Assembly (NCBI GenBank): GCA_964030785.1
Contig: OZ034969.1
Coordinates: 34,066,601-34,130,600 of the forward strand
From: Siderastrea siderea
Taxonomy: Eukaryota; Cnidaria; Anthozoa; Scleractinia; Rhizangiidae
Direction: 5' to 3'
DNA length: 64,000 bases
In this document: piece by piece, positions 23,791 through 34,945 of the stretch
How positions within the stretch are numbered: position 1 is the stretch's first letter
Layout: each line of letters opens with the position of its first letter
Position numbers and translations under genes: made by a program
Notes under the pieces: model-generated
The model's database searches: none
What the model was told of the DNA's origin: nothing
Seen by the model: the letters and a program-made list of their open reading frames with translations, nothing else

Positions 23791-23895
23791 TATAAATAGG
23801 CTTCTTTACGAAGTAAGAGCTCACGTGCTTCTTGTTGGTTAACCTGCGTGCAGACCACGTGCTTCTTGTCGGTTAACCTGCGTGCAGACGTCTCC
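23791..23895 (+). promoter_or_regulatory. Putative core promoter of gene A: TATA-like box and duplicated E-box unit
   Basis: TATAAATA at 23791-23798 lies about 200 bp before the start codon. It is followed by two tandem 34-bp units, each beginning with CACGTG (23822 and 23856) and containing GGTTAACCTGCGTGCAGA. The sequence motifs are seen directly; their use as promoter elements is inference. Confidence 0.45.
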
Positions 23896-23996
23896 TATTT
23901 TCTTTGTGCAGGCTACTTGTTGTTTATATCCAACCCCTTGTTCTAGTACTGAACAATTTGACTTGTTTTGTGCCAAAGATATCAACGCATTAAAAG

Positions 23997-24137
23997 ATGG
24001 CTGATCCAGAGAAGCAAGGACCTCCACCTAGCTCTGACAACGGGCAACAATCCAGCGGTGGTACCGGTGGAGGGGACATAGGGCTAACCATGGCGTATGT
24101 AACCTCAATCCCGGGAATACTGAGGATTGTTGAATTT
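23997..24137 (+). CDS. Gene A exon 1 (N-terminus and start of helix 1)
   Basis: 47 codons from ATG to the donor TTT|GTATGT. The N-terminus is soluble, with a PPPSSD stretch and a GGTGGG stretch, then enters the first membrane helix (AYVTSIPGILRIVEF). The ATG is the first in frame after the promoter-like region, and in-frame read-through past the donor soon stops. Gene B exon 1 ends at the equivalent point (KIAEF). Confidence 0.85.
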
Positions 24138-24872
24138 GTATGTATTTTCAATGTATCCCTCTTGAAGCTTTTTTTCTAATATGATCGTGCGATTGGTACA
24201 AAACAACAACTTACAACAACTCAGCGATCATAGCCATAGTAGTGATCTAAGCAATCGTATTGATCATAACGATCAATCGTAGTGATTGCAGCGTTCCAGT
24301 GTGGATTCCACTTTCATATATATGATGAAATTATTGGCTACATGATAAATCCATGTTTCTTGACATACTGAATAAACACTTTCTATATGTCTTTCTATAT
24401 AAAGGACAAGATCTAGGTTACTTTGTTAAATAAACTTGTAATCCAAAACCAGATTCAGATGCAGGGCTGGACGATCCTAACCAGTGCATGGATCGTTCGT
24501 ATTGCAATCTAAGATTGAATTGATTGATTGGATTGGATTACATTGTATTGGATCTGGACTAAAGGGAAAGTCGAATTTTTTATATCGCAAAATCTGGATT
24601 TAGATTGGTTAAAATCAAAAGGAGTGAGACCATTGTTATTGTTACGATCGCTAAGATAGTTGCGTATCAGGTTTCAATTTGACTGTCAAAATATGTGGTC
24701 ACGGCGTTTATAATGGGCGCAGCAATTTACTTATGTCTGCTATCACTGCGTCGATTTGCAAGTCTGGTCTCCCTTAAGCTCTTTAGACTGGTATTGATTG
24801 GCAGTTCGTCTGCTATTGCCAGTCTTCCTTCTAGGAGCATACTAATTAACCAGAAGTCACAGTAAGAAAACA

Positions 24873-24971
24873 AGAATTCTAAAGAATTTACAGGCGGCGG
24901 ATAATCTCTCATACCCCAGAATTCTAAAGAATTTACAGGCGGCGGATAATCTCTCATACCCCCCCCCCCCC
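24873..24971. repeat. 45-bp tandem duplication followed by a C-run
   Basis: AGAATTCTAAAGAATTTACA and the following GCGGCGGATAATCTCTC are repeated with a period of exactly 45 bp (24873 and 24918). A run of about 13 C ends the second copy. Confidence 0.9.
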
Positions 24972-25503
24972 GCTTCCCCTTTTCCTAAGGAAAAAAGTTT
25001 CTATATATCAACGGCGACAATCTCCTATTGTTGAAATCGCATATCAGCTAAGACCACGCAAGGCTATCAATCGCCAGTTGTTGACAGGCAACTTGATATA
25101 TTACGGGTTTTGTTAAACGGTCACGAAAACGATAACAATTATTTGTATTCTCCTATAATCTGCGTGCACTGTCACGATCTGTCACCGTATTCCCTTTGAA
25201 AACACGTTTTACAAACACGTCTGTAGCGATTCTAACGTATTTTGTCAATACTACCCTGAAGTTTTCTGCGAACTTAGATGGAAAATTAGATTCAACTTAC
25301 ATGTAAAAGATCTTCAGTAAAGGTCATGTTATTATTTATTGACTAGTATGTATGTCCGGTATTTCAAACCTGATAAAATCTATCTGTTTGCGTCATAAAA
25401 ACAGCAGTAATCCCAAGTATTCACTAAGCTTTGTAAACGCTGCCCCTTATCAACGAAATGTCCTCAAAAACAGCGAAATAAACATTTCAACGCTTACCTT
25501 TAC

Positions 25504-27000
25504 TTAAAGTGTATATGACACGAAATTTTTTTCTTTGGTTTTTGAGAGTCTGATGTGTATTAAAAACGACATTTAACTTAAAACCTACCTAAAATTTTTA
25601 AAAACCTCTTTTTTCGCGGGCAAAAGACCCTATCTTTCACTTCAAAACTCTCCCGGGGACTGGGACCGAATTTACCGCATAGTGACGTCAATCGACTTGA
25701 TTACGTTCCCGTGAACGCAGTGTTTTTGTTACAGATCTCCTCAAAATGTTGACATTGTTCAGCGGTATCGGGGATCTTTTCGAAACTTCCAAGACCTACA
25801 GTGAGAAAGAACAAGTAGGAGAAAAATAGTTGTTCTAGGTCTTATCAAACCAGACAACGACGAACATTTGCGATGTCTTCTCTTCTTTCGTACTGTGGTG
25901 AGGATGTTGGTCTCAAAGTCGAAGACTTATCCTGACTGTACATCAGTGGAAGCACCTCAGTTGTGAGATTTCTTTCTTGAGTTCTTTTAGGTTTTATCGA
26001 GAACATCAAAGCCCTTGTGTTCACATAAACAGCTTACTATTTCCATCAACCTAAGGAGAACCGAAAAAGCCCCGGCGATTGTTTTGATGTCTTAATACCG
26101 CGAAAATGTCATCGCTCTTATAGAGAGTGCGCTGGATTTTCGATTCATTTCGATTTAAGAACCAGTTCCAAGAGTTTATTCCCAGCCTGGCTTAGTTTCA
26201 GTGGTTTCTGCAGCAAGCAAAAGTGTTTTTACAGAGTGTAGAAAAAAGCCAATGACGAAATCGTCTTGTTGATAATATGGCCGTACGCGAAACTTCCAGG
26301 CCGGAAAAGACATTTATTTCCACTGTCATGTTATCCTGCAATTAGAATCTATATACGCTTTACTTTAAAAACGGCACTGAAACTGACTTCGGCTCGCATG
26401 CTACTTGCCATATCACTGGCTGATTCAGCAAATATAGCAGCTTAAGGCTGTTGTTATCTAGAGTATCAATGTTAGGGTATTAACACTAATCATGGCTCAG
26501 TAATTTTTCAAACAACTCAGTACTATGAAGGCAATGTCACATTTTGCATTAAAATACAGTTCATTTTGTTCCGTTTTGCTGTGGGTATGGTTTTCCAATA
26601 TTGTGGAACTGTTATTGAATCATAACCATGTTCATAAGCTTTTAAAATAACTGGTGTTCTTGAGCTTCTTAAATAGCTTTTGGTGTTTCTAATACCACAG
26701 GAGGGGAGCGCAGCACATCAAACTCTTCTAAAACTAACAGTTAATCATAAATAAACCAACAGGAATTGACAATTGACGAGTAAATTTGCAAATCAACAGT
26801 GGGTCTCCATATTGACTCCTTCTCAAACAATTTTCCTATCAACGGTGGAAATCAACATCAACCTTCATCGATAATAATCATTATCTTTATCACTAATAAC
26901 TGGTCGATTACCAAAGCATATGTATCACTCAGACACAATGATGAGGATCCATACATCCCTTGTAGATATTATTTACAGCAGCTCACTCCCCCCCCCCCCA

Positions 27001-27033
<33 letters not shown>

Positions 27034-28729
27034 ATACAGGTTCCTGACACAGGGCTGGCCCCACAAGCTTAATCTGCTTAAGCCTGATTCTGATGGAGAG
27101 AGGTGGAAGCCGGCTGTATGGAGCACCTCAATTAATACCATGTTTCCTAATAACTGGAAACAGAGTTAAAGCTTGGGGCATTTGTGGCATCCTTAACGAC
27201 ATTGTAAATCACCAGTCAATTTTTACTTAGGAATAACTATTGTGTTTGTAACATGTCATAGTGTACCTGTTTTGTCACAGCCAACAAAGAGTGGCAGTAC
27301 AACAACAACAACAACAACAATTTATCTAAGTATTCCTATATGGGAAGTTTCTAAAATAGTAAATTAAATACAATGTTTCGTTCTTGTTGACAACAGGTCA
27401 CAATCATTGCAACAGAAAGAGTGTCCTTCTAACATCATTACTTGATCTTCAATTTTGATAGTTGATATTTATTGATTTATCAGAACCACCACCAAACATA
27501 AAGCAACAAGAGATAATGATTCCATGTTTACTTCATGTGACCAAAAACCAAGGGTGGGGGGTCTGAATTCCCCTGTGTCAGTATCAACAACCACCCAATC
27601 TAGATCTCGCGAGGCCTGGATGGATCTAGCTTAGTTACAGCTGTTGGTATTAACAGGGATTTTTGTTGTTGGCAAGCTGATGTAAATCAGGTCAGGTCAG
27701 GTCATGGTCATCAGTGAAAAGGCAGGGATTTATTTCAGCCTGATTGGTAAAAACCTTGATATGTTGACATAGGATTAAACAAACTCCTAGAAAATGTTTG
27801 TCTTCATAAACAAATATAACCGAGTAAGACATTTTCCTGGAATTCTTTCAGCGACCTCTTGATTTTCTTTCTATTTTCACTCTCTAACAACGAGGCATTT
27901 ACAGGAAGAGTCATACAAAATCCTGAACTCTTGTCTTACTAAAAAGGTGATTTATTAAGTAAAAATCCTTCATCCAGTGCAGTCAGGTTAAGACAGTGTA
28001 TGCACAGTCCGGTGTAAAAATGTTATGAGTAGGCGATCGTCGTTGAAATTATATTGATATCATAATGTCTTACTAAAGTCCAGAGAAGAATAAAAACAGA
28101 TTTCATTTAAGACCGTACTGGTAGCTCTGTTCGCCTGTACAATCGAAAGTCAGAGCAAGCTATCGTACCTGTCCTGCTTTGCGACTGAAAAGCAACCCTG
28201 GGCTTTGCAGTAAAACGTCTTAGTTTGCTTATCGAGACAGATCTTTATAAAACAATGCTCGTTCGTAACCATATCTTCAAGTTAAAAACGTGGCAAACAT
28301 CAAAATCTGGAGTAGCCTGAGTGCTTCGATCTTGCATCTCCTTCAACACAATTATTTCGATTCCCTTGTTCCAAAATGCTGGATCCGAGGAATACTGAGT
28401 ACTTTCTCTCCATATCGCCAAAAGGAATACGCAAACCACTGCTTATTAGGCGCTTCAGCTACGAGAAACCTTTCCCAACTCTGCCAAGTTCCTTCCACTT
28501 TGACGCCATGTTGGTTTTGTTATCAAGTCGATTGGCGTCACATTAGCTAATCACGTGATATTTTGGCCGCGCGAGACGCCGACACTTTTGAAGTCAAATT
28601 TGCGCTATTTTCACCGCGAAAAAAGTACGTTTGAAAAGTTTGATGTCGGTTTAAAGCTTAGAGTCGTTTTTTATACACATAAAACAATCAAAAACAGAAG
28701 AAAAAATTTTCGTCTCAAATAAACTTTAA
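25504..28729. mobile_element. 3.2-kb element with ~200-bp inverted ends in gene A intron 1
   Basis: The left end TTAAAGTGTATATGACACGAAA is the diverged complement of the right end near 28710-28729. The match continues inward through a TTTTTTCGCGG block and GTGACG(T/C)CAATCGACTTGAT (25683 and its complement near 28525). The interior lacks recognisable transposase. A short minus-strand frame starting MASKWKELGRVGKGFS lies just inside the right arm. Probably a nonautonomous DNA transposon. Confidence 0.55.
27002..27026. repeat. (AC)n microsatellite
   Basis: Dinucleotide tract preceded by a C-run near 26989. Confidence 0.95.
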
Positions 28730-29772
28730 GTTGGATACGCCGCAAAACCCAAAAAGAGGAAATTAGACTTCTTTCTACCGTTCATTTTTTCCTAACCAAC
28801 ACTACTTCAAACAGAAAAGTAAAACAGACTTTTAACACTGGCCTTCGCTGACCTGCTTTGGACAATTAGCAGTTCCTGTATTAGCCTGCGAACGCAGACT
28901 TATTTCCGGCTGTCCTTTCTCTCCCCCTAGTATGTTCGGTATTTGATAGATTGGATTTCCAACCTGATGAAATCTATGTGTTTACGTCATTATAACATCA
29001 AACCCATTGTTCAAAAGGCCGCGCGAACTCTAGAAGACTAAGTAACTGACGGACAAGACGACGACGAAAACGAAAAAAAGTCCATTTTACGAGTCGGCGT
29101 GACGTGCGTTACAGCACGTGCGCCGCCTAATAATGAAAATAATCTGTTCAAGAATAAAGAACTTCCAGGAACGCGGTTCTGAGACCCTGAAAAGACTTTA
29201 AGCCGATTACTGATTTCTGTCAATAGGGATAACGCTGTAAGCTAAGCAGTCCATGTATCACCTTCATCTAACCTCAGCAGATTACGAAAATAAGACGACT
29301 TGCTATCATCTGACACGTGGCATGTCAGGAATAATTAAGCTAACATTTTACTGAGCCGCAAAATGTGGGAACAGAATCACGAGCACTGCCACAAGGTAGA
29401 ACGGTCAAACCAGACGTCGACAGCAATAGACATCTCATGTAATTTCCGTTTGGCGCTAGGCACGGCTGTTTTTAACTTCTGGTTCTAGTCGACATCAACA
29501 GAGGCAAGCAAGACTTGAAGGAGGTCATGTGGAGGTATCTACGCCTCCGCTGGTTTCATGGATGTTACTCTACCTGTAATTTCGCTGTAAGAATGTCCGA
29601 GATTCTGGCAACAGATTGGAGTGTACGTCAATTGCTTTCAGTGGTTTTCCGGGGAGAATATTCAATTTACAATAAAATATTACTCAAAACTGAGGTAGTA
29701 CCTCAGTTCTCATACTCCCTTATCCTTCTTCCTTAAATGCTGCTTTTTTTGGTTTCTTTTCCAATTTTCCAG

Positions 29773-29964
29773 TTTACGTTGATGCTGGCATTTGCATTAG
29801 CCGCTGACAGTAAAGAAGGGATCTTTGTGGCCGGGTCCTGGGGGCGCATGGATTTTTTCCTCTTTGTTACCGTGACGTCATGGATCCTTGTGATTGTGGT
29901 ATTCATCCTGTTTGCCTTCAACATTATTGCCAAGATCAACCTCAATATTGACTGGAATATACCG
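29773..29964 (+). CDS. Gene A exon 2 (rest of helix 1, loop, helix 2)
   Basis: 64 codons between TTTTCCAG and the donor CCG|GTAAGA, phase 0 on both sides. It completes helix 1 (FTLMLAFALAA), gives a short charged loop (DSKEGI...GSWGRM) and a long second helix (DFFLFVTVTSWILVIVVFI), followed by a polar stretch with KINLNIDW. Length and position match gene B exon 2 (65 codons). Confidence 0.9.
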
Positions 29965-29989
29965 GTAAGATTTTTTTTAATTATCTACC

Positions 29990-30425
29990 ACGGTACTTTA
30001 AACCATAACAGTTGTGGTATGTGGTTAAAATGACATAGTCACAAGTACTGCACATGCATGTTCTGGTGTCGTGGTGAAAGGGTTTGACTCTGGCTTGTTT
30101 TCAATACTTGCTAAAAATACTTGGTTTTTTAGCAAGTATTGAAAACAAGTCAGACTCAAACCCTTTCAACACTATGTCAACTCCTGGCTACAACTACGCA
30201 ATGTTCTGGTATCTTCTAACGGCTAATCGGCACTATGGGCTCGTTGGTAGCGGGAATTACCCCTTGACCTACCATGAAAAGTAAATAGTGGGCCGAAGGA
30301 GTAACGCCCCCAACTTGGCCATAGTGCCGATCAGTGGTTGAAAGTTACAAGAGCAGTCATGTGCAGTACCAGTTACTTTGTCATTTTAGCCACATTCCAC
30401 AAGTGTTACACTTTATCATCATTTG
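29990..30425. mobile_element. Foldback element in gene A intron 2
   Basis: Outer arms (GTTGTGGTATGTGGTTAAAATGAC-like sequence near 30008 and its complement near 30390-30413) enclose a second dyad. Inside is a near-perfect hairpin at 30076-30168 built on TTTTCAATACTTGCTAAAAA. AATCGGCACTATGG and CCATAGTGCCGAT (near 30223 and 30318) form another arm. Noncoding. Confidence 0.7.
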
Positions 30426-30859
30426 ACTTATTTTGTGGGATCCCTAAGTGTTATCTATACTATGCCACGCTGACGATGCCATGCCAATGAGGCCGAAACA
30501 GTTGTTGTCGTGAAACAATCCTTTTCCTCTCTTTGTTTTCAAACTTGGCGATAAACAAACTTTCAAACAACTCATAGTGGGTGTTGAGTCGAGTTATTGA
30601 GTGTTGTATTGAGCGCCGAAAGTCAAATACATTTGCATTGGTTTTGATTTACTAGGCTCCGTTGTTGGTTACGAAAATCTTGTAACTAATTAGAAGTAAA
30701 ACCAAAAACAATTGATTTTAGGTTTTCAATTAACTTCAGTACTGCAATTAGTGTAGCTAAGAAAACTGCTTTTCTTTTGAGTTAGCGACAAGTTCGTCGG
30801 TTTTTCGAGCTATTGAGATTTAAATGTCCTTATAACGATTCCTAATTTTTTCATTGTAG

Positions 30860-30967
30860 AATTTGGTGTTTGCTGTTATAGTTGCAATCCTTCTTCTGAT
30901 CAGTTCCTCTCTGTTAGCTGACGATGCCAGGAAATGGGCTACTAAAGGCAAACTACGTGCTGGAGTG
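30860..30967 (+). CDS. Gene A exon 3 (helix 3)
   Basis: 36 codons between TTCATTGTAG and GTG|GTAAGT, phase 0. It encodes a strongly hydrophobic helix (LVFAVIVAILLLISSSLLA) then a charged loop (DDARKWATKGKLRAG). Confidence 0.9.
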
Positions 30968-31244
30968 GTAAGTGTTATTAATGAATTTTCAACATCTCTT
31001 CGCTTTAATAGACCCCTGTTGATAGACGGTTCATTCTTGGAATTTTGCACCCCTTCCCCGTTGCTCTTCTCATAATAACGTCTCTTCTCTTCTCTGTTCA
31101 TCACCAATTAATAACACGACAACATTGGTAATTTTTGTTTGGGCAGTTTAGTACTAAATATGCTTAGTGTAGTGTTGGTTTCGTGTATATATAAAATAGA
31201 CAATAAATATATGATCCATTAATTGATTAACTTGCCTGAATCAC

Positions 31245-31285
31245 TGACTGACTGACTGACTGACTGACTGACTGACTGGTTGGTT
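31245..31285. repeat. (GACT)n then (GGTT)n microsatellite
   Basis: Tetranucleotide tract inside gene A intron 3. Confidence 0.9.
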
Positions 31286-32154
31286 GGTTGAAACTACTTC
31301 TGGCACAAAACCAACACTGGGACGAATGTCAGCTCATCAAATTGAATGTGTCCATAACAATTGTTTAAGTTATTCCATTAAGTAAGTAATACATCATTTG
31401 TGTGGGGTCAGGGATCAAAATTGGCCACGCTTGTGAAATCAGGGATCGAAACTTTGGGTAAAATGATAATGCTTCAAATGTATACCTTGGTACGTCACGT
31501 ACTTCAGTCTCAGCCACATCAACAGACTATTGTCACGATGGCTTTATTTTATTACAACCACCAGAATTTACTTCGTTTTTCCTTTCTTCCTAAAAAATTC
31601 CAATCACAATGTGGTTTTAATAACAATAACCCTAATTTACCGGGGAAAGAAACTGAAGGATTTTGTCGGTTGTAATAAAATAACGCCATCGTAGAAATGG
31701 CCTATTTTTGCTTTATAACTATTCAAAAGGACTACAATTTAGGGGGGAAAAGATAAGAAATGACTTCAATATACACGTACATAAACTGGTTGAAGCTATT
31801 TTTTCATAACTCTACAGAAACATGTGGTGTATTTAACAGTTGTCTCAGGGCTGCGTGTTGGATATTAGGGTGGCTTCTCAATTGTAACGTTTTTTTTTTG
31901 TTAAATAAAGTAATTACCCCAGCCAATCACAAACACAAATTATAGCCAATGAACCAATCAAAACTAAAAGCAAATGAACGTTACCGGCGCCAAGCCCGAT
32001 TGTTTTTGCTTTTATATCTGATTGGTTTAGAAAGTTTCGCGGGGTGTATTAACCAATCACAGAGCGAAGTTTGGTTTATAATTGTGCCTCTAAGGGCTGC
32101 CCTTCCGCGCCCCCTCCCTCCTCCTATTCAAACTCCTTTAAAAAGTCTTCTGTT

Positions 32155-32554
32155 CTTAAGGACGGTGCCTCCTTTTGTTACTGCGCATACGTTCTGCGCA
32201 TCTCGGGACATTCGGGTTTCTTAAGGAATTTGCCCCCTAATACAACAATATTTTTGCGCGATTTATGACTATGTGGAAAAAGTAGATCCTAGCAAGGGCT
32301 ATCAGAATCCAGAAAGAAAATTGGGGATAACCACGCATTTTTCAGAGATAACTGATCTTTAAATTTGGAAAGAAATTGTCATACATTGTATTTTAACGCT
32401 TTTTTAGAATTATGGTTGCTTAATTATCTCTGAAAAATGCGTGGTTACCCACATTTTTCTTTTTGGATTCCAATGACCCTTGCTAAGATCTATTTTTTCC
32501 CCATAGTGATAACCTTTGCAAAAATTCATCTCCATTAGGAGGCACCGTCCTTAA
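32155..32554. mobile_element. 400-bp foldback MITE ending just before gene A exon 4
   Basis: Termini TTAAGGACGGTGCCTCCT and the complement AGGAGGCACCGTCCTTAA. The inner arms also pair (ACCACGCATTTTTCAGAGATAA with its complement near 32424-32445; ATCCTAGCAAGGG with CCCTTGCTAAGAT). It ends 29 bp before the first base of exon 4. Confidence 0.9.
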
Positions 32555-32583
32555 CCTGATTGATTTTTCTCTTTCTTTCAAAG

Positions 32584-32661
32584 GCTTTTGGATTCATTTC
32601 CATGTTTGTGTTCATCGGGGATGCTGTCGTACACTTTATGAAAATGCAAGGAAAGATGTAA
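32584..32661 (+). CDS. Gene A exon 4 (helix 4 and C-terminus)
   Basis: 25 codons and a TAA after a pyrimidine-rich acceptor (TTTCTCTTTCTTTCAAAG). It encodes the last helix (AFGFISMFVFIGDAVVHF) and a short tail (MKMQGKM). The only thing between the MITE at 32155-32554 and the exon is the 29-bp pyrimidine tract. Confidence 0.88.
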   Translation, partial: AFGFISMFVFIGDAVVHFMKMQGKM

Positions 32662-32706
32662 TCAAGCATACGCAAGACGTTTTATTGTTGTTGTGGGAAC
32701 GGTTAA

Positions 32707-33598
32707 CCCTCGGATGTACACGCCAAATTTCATGCCCACCGTGCCTTATCCAAACTAATTACCTTGCTGAGTTTGTAAGCCCCTTATAATTTTCTTTTGT
32801 TTACTAACAACACCCTTCGATTTAGAGATGCAAAACACGTTTACTTGAACTAAATTCTGAACTAAGTTTGTCTGAAATAAACGCTAATTGTTTCTGCGCA
32901 TCGTTACCCTCACACAATTCACGTTGCGATGTCACGCCATTTCATGCATTGAGCGCGCGAGCTGTTGAAGAAATGTGGAGATATTGCGCTGGTGGGCATT
33001 TTAATATCTATGCACGGGTTTATCTCTGTTAAAATTGTCTACTTTTCATGAAAGCTTAAAGAAAATCTGTGTCGTGGAAGTGGTTTTTTTTTTCAATTTT
33101 TCATCGCATTTCGCTGCTATTTTAGCTGCATGGTGTTGGCAAAAGCCCATCTTAAAGGTTGAGTTTAATTGAGAGGATGACACCAGTTCAAATTATTTAC
33201 TTAACAGACCCACGTAAACAAAATTTGTCTGAGAGTGTCGGTCTACAGCGAAACGTTTTTAATAATTTTCAACTAACAACCACTTAAGACCAAGTCGAGT
33301 TACGAGGACCGATTTGTCAAAATAAAGGTAGTTTTCCAAGCGCTTTATTTTCAAAACGAAGTTGGTGACCCCCCAATTTTTTTGCATTTCTGACATATGT
33401 AACTCATTATCTGACTGTATCAAAAGTATGAAGAAAAACCTGTTGTAGAAGATTTTCGTGTGAACGTCTTTAAATGACTACTTATTATTTCACAGCAGAT
33501 TCTCACCAAACAAGCTGAACAGCAACTGATCATGAAATTGGAAAAACGCTGGGGGGTGGGCGTGGGGTGGAATCAACACTCTCTTGTACGTCTGAGGG
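32707..33598. mobile_element. 892-bp piggyBac-like MITE in the 3' flank of gene A
   Basis: Bounded by TTAA at 32703-32706 and 33599-33602. Ends CCCTCGGATGTACA and TGTACGTCTGAGGG are inverted repeats. TTAA target duplication with CCC...GGG ends is the piggyBac pattern. No transposase frame. Starts 45 bp after the gene A stop codon. A related element lies at 49003-49563. Confidence 0.8.
32876..32881 (+). terminator. Putative poly(A) signal of gene A inside the MITE
   Basis: AATAAA, the first such hexamer after the stop codon and within the piggyBac-like MITE. A T-rich stretch follows. Use is inferred. Confidence 0.45.
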
Positions 33599-33602
33599 TT
33601 AA

Positions 33603-34399
33603 CATATCATATTTAATCATCAATTTCATAAGTTTCCTCTGTATGGCTGCTTAATGTTTAGAAACGGGCCAAAAGGCAATTATAGGCAACATGTCCGCAG
33701 TTTTCTTCTCTGTACTTTTAAATTACTATCCGCCATTTAGATTTTGGGTGTATATGAAGGATCCCAAGTACCTAAGGACGAGCCTAAAAGGAAATATTGT
33801 AGATTGTTACATACCACTCAAATGAATAGTGTTTATTGAGCGCTCTGAGTGGTTACTTGCACTCGAATTAGCACTTTTAAAAACTACCCTTGAAGTGAGC
33901 GTTCGTCTCACTGATAACAACATAAATTGTGGAAGGTTAATATTCACTTGTGTGGTAAATACTGAACCAATTATCCACTTCAGTGTTGGTGGGCTGTTGT
34001 GGGTATTAGCGATATTCTACTATTTACCTCCACTTTGGTGAATGATTGTTGGTAAAATATTGTTGCTGTTTAATACGTGACTATAGTGATGATGGTGTCA
34101 CGCAACGATTTCAAACTGTACTAGAGGGCGGCCGGCTGTGCACAGGGAGGAAGGAACACATGCTAAACCGTTACCTACATGCTTAGTTCAGTGTTAGAGT
34201 TTCAATTAGATCTAAGTTAAGAGAAGTTAGAAATATAATGTAAAAATAATGGCATTGGAATGAACTCAAGTGTTGACTCAACATATCGAATGTTCTTATA
34301 TTAGATTATAGTACGGTCATCCTCGGAGACCCAGGGGTAGAAAGTGGGGCGAGGGAAAGTCGAAACAGGCGAAAAAAATAGTGGGCGAAGAAAAGTCAA
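33603..34399. other. Intergenic, nothing recognised
   Basis: AT-rich sequence with short frames only. No RNA gene or repeat pair was found. Confidence 0.4.
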
Positions 34400-34430
34400 G
34401 GGCAAACGGGGAGCGCTCCCCCGTTTGCCC
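34400..34430. repeat. GGGCAAACGGGG palindrome
   Basis: GGGCAAACGGGG is followed by AGCGCT and the complement, forming a GC-rich hairpin within a short GC-rich island (34320-34450). Confidence 0.75.
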
Positions 34431-34749
34431 GTCGTTTGACCGGGCTTGGGTGGCTACATGGCTCTATCAGAGTCGAATCGTGACAGATCTAATTAATATC
34501 TTTCGCGCGCTTTTCTCGTGTCTTCTCTCCTAGGCATTTTGGTACGGTGCGTGCAGGGTATTTGTTAAGTTATTCCCCCCTTTCTTAATACAGAGAGTCA
34601 AATTACTTGACTGTCAAGTCACTATTTTCGGAGTGTGGCTACGTTTGGCCGGGTTGTCTTTTACTTCTTTTGCTGGGTCGCTACCTTCGTAACTTTGAGA
34701 TTACTATAGGGGATAGGTAGGATACCGTTCATGTTGTGTTTACGTCATT

Positions 34750-34945
34750 GAACTTCCTGTCTGAAGGTCAGTGGTTTGAGGCCTGCAGGTCCGTGCCATG
34801 GCGTTGTTTCCTTAGACAAGAACCTTTACTCTACAGTACATGTCTCCACCCTGGTGTATAAATGGGTAGCGGCAACATATTGCTGGGGGTAACCATGCGA
34901 TGGACTAGGAGGAGTAACATACCTAGTTGCTTCATGTTATACCTT
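34750..34945 (+). repeat. SINE-like repeat, copy 1
   Basis: Contains GAAGGTCAGTGGTTTGAGG, CTTAGACAAGAACCTTTACTC, CACCCTGGTGTATAAATGGG, GCGATGGACTAG and CTAGTTGCTTCATG in order. The GCGATGG(A/G)CTAG to TTGCTTCATG part recurs at 45590-45720. The overall plan (a B-box-like GGTTTGAGGCC then a conserved body) is typical of a short retroposon. No coding. Confidence 0.6.

Larger units (their letters stand above)
24138..29772 (+). other. Gene A intron 1
   Basis: 5.6 kb, noncoding. It contains a 45-bp tandem duplication and C-run at 24873-24971, a 3.2-kb element with inverted ends (25504-28729), an (AC)n tract near 27002 and an (AAC)n tract near 27300. A block near 25345-25395 (CGGTATTTCAAACCTGATAA) recurs in direct orientation near 28935-28990. 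Confidence 0.7.
23997..32661 (+). other. Gene A: complete four-exon MARVEL/CKLF-like four-helix membrane protein
   Basis: Coding exons 23997-24137, 29773-29964, 30860-30967 and 32584-32661 join in phase 0 at every junction and give 172 residues. All junctions have GT donors and AG acceptors. The predicted protein has a hydrophilic Gly/Pro/Ser-rich N-terminus of about 30 residues and four hydrophobic helices (about 31-57, 73-99, 112-131, 148-166) with short loops. This is the layout of MARVEL-domain proteins (plasmolipin, CKLF-like and relatives), which act in membrane apposition and vesicle traffic. Introns are 5.6, 0.9 and 1.6 kb and hold repeats. Family assignment rests on topology, size and a helix-1 start resembling the family (ILRIVEF), so claudin-like or other tetraspan families are not fully excluded. 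Confidence 0.8.

Noticed and set aside
25777..25830. Acceptor-like TTTTGTTACAG before a 27-codon frame starting MLTLFSGIGD
   Set aside because: No partner exon, and it lies inside an inverted-end element within gene A intron 1.
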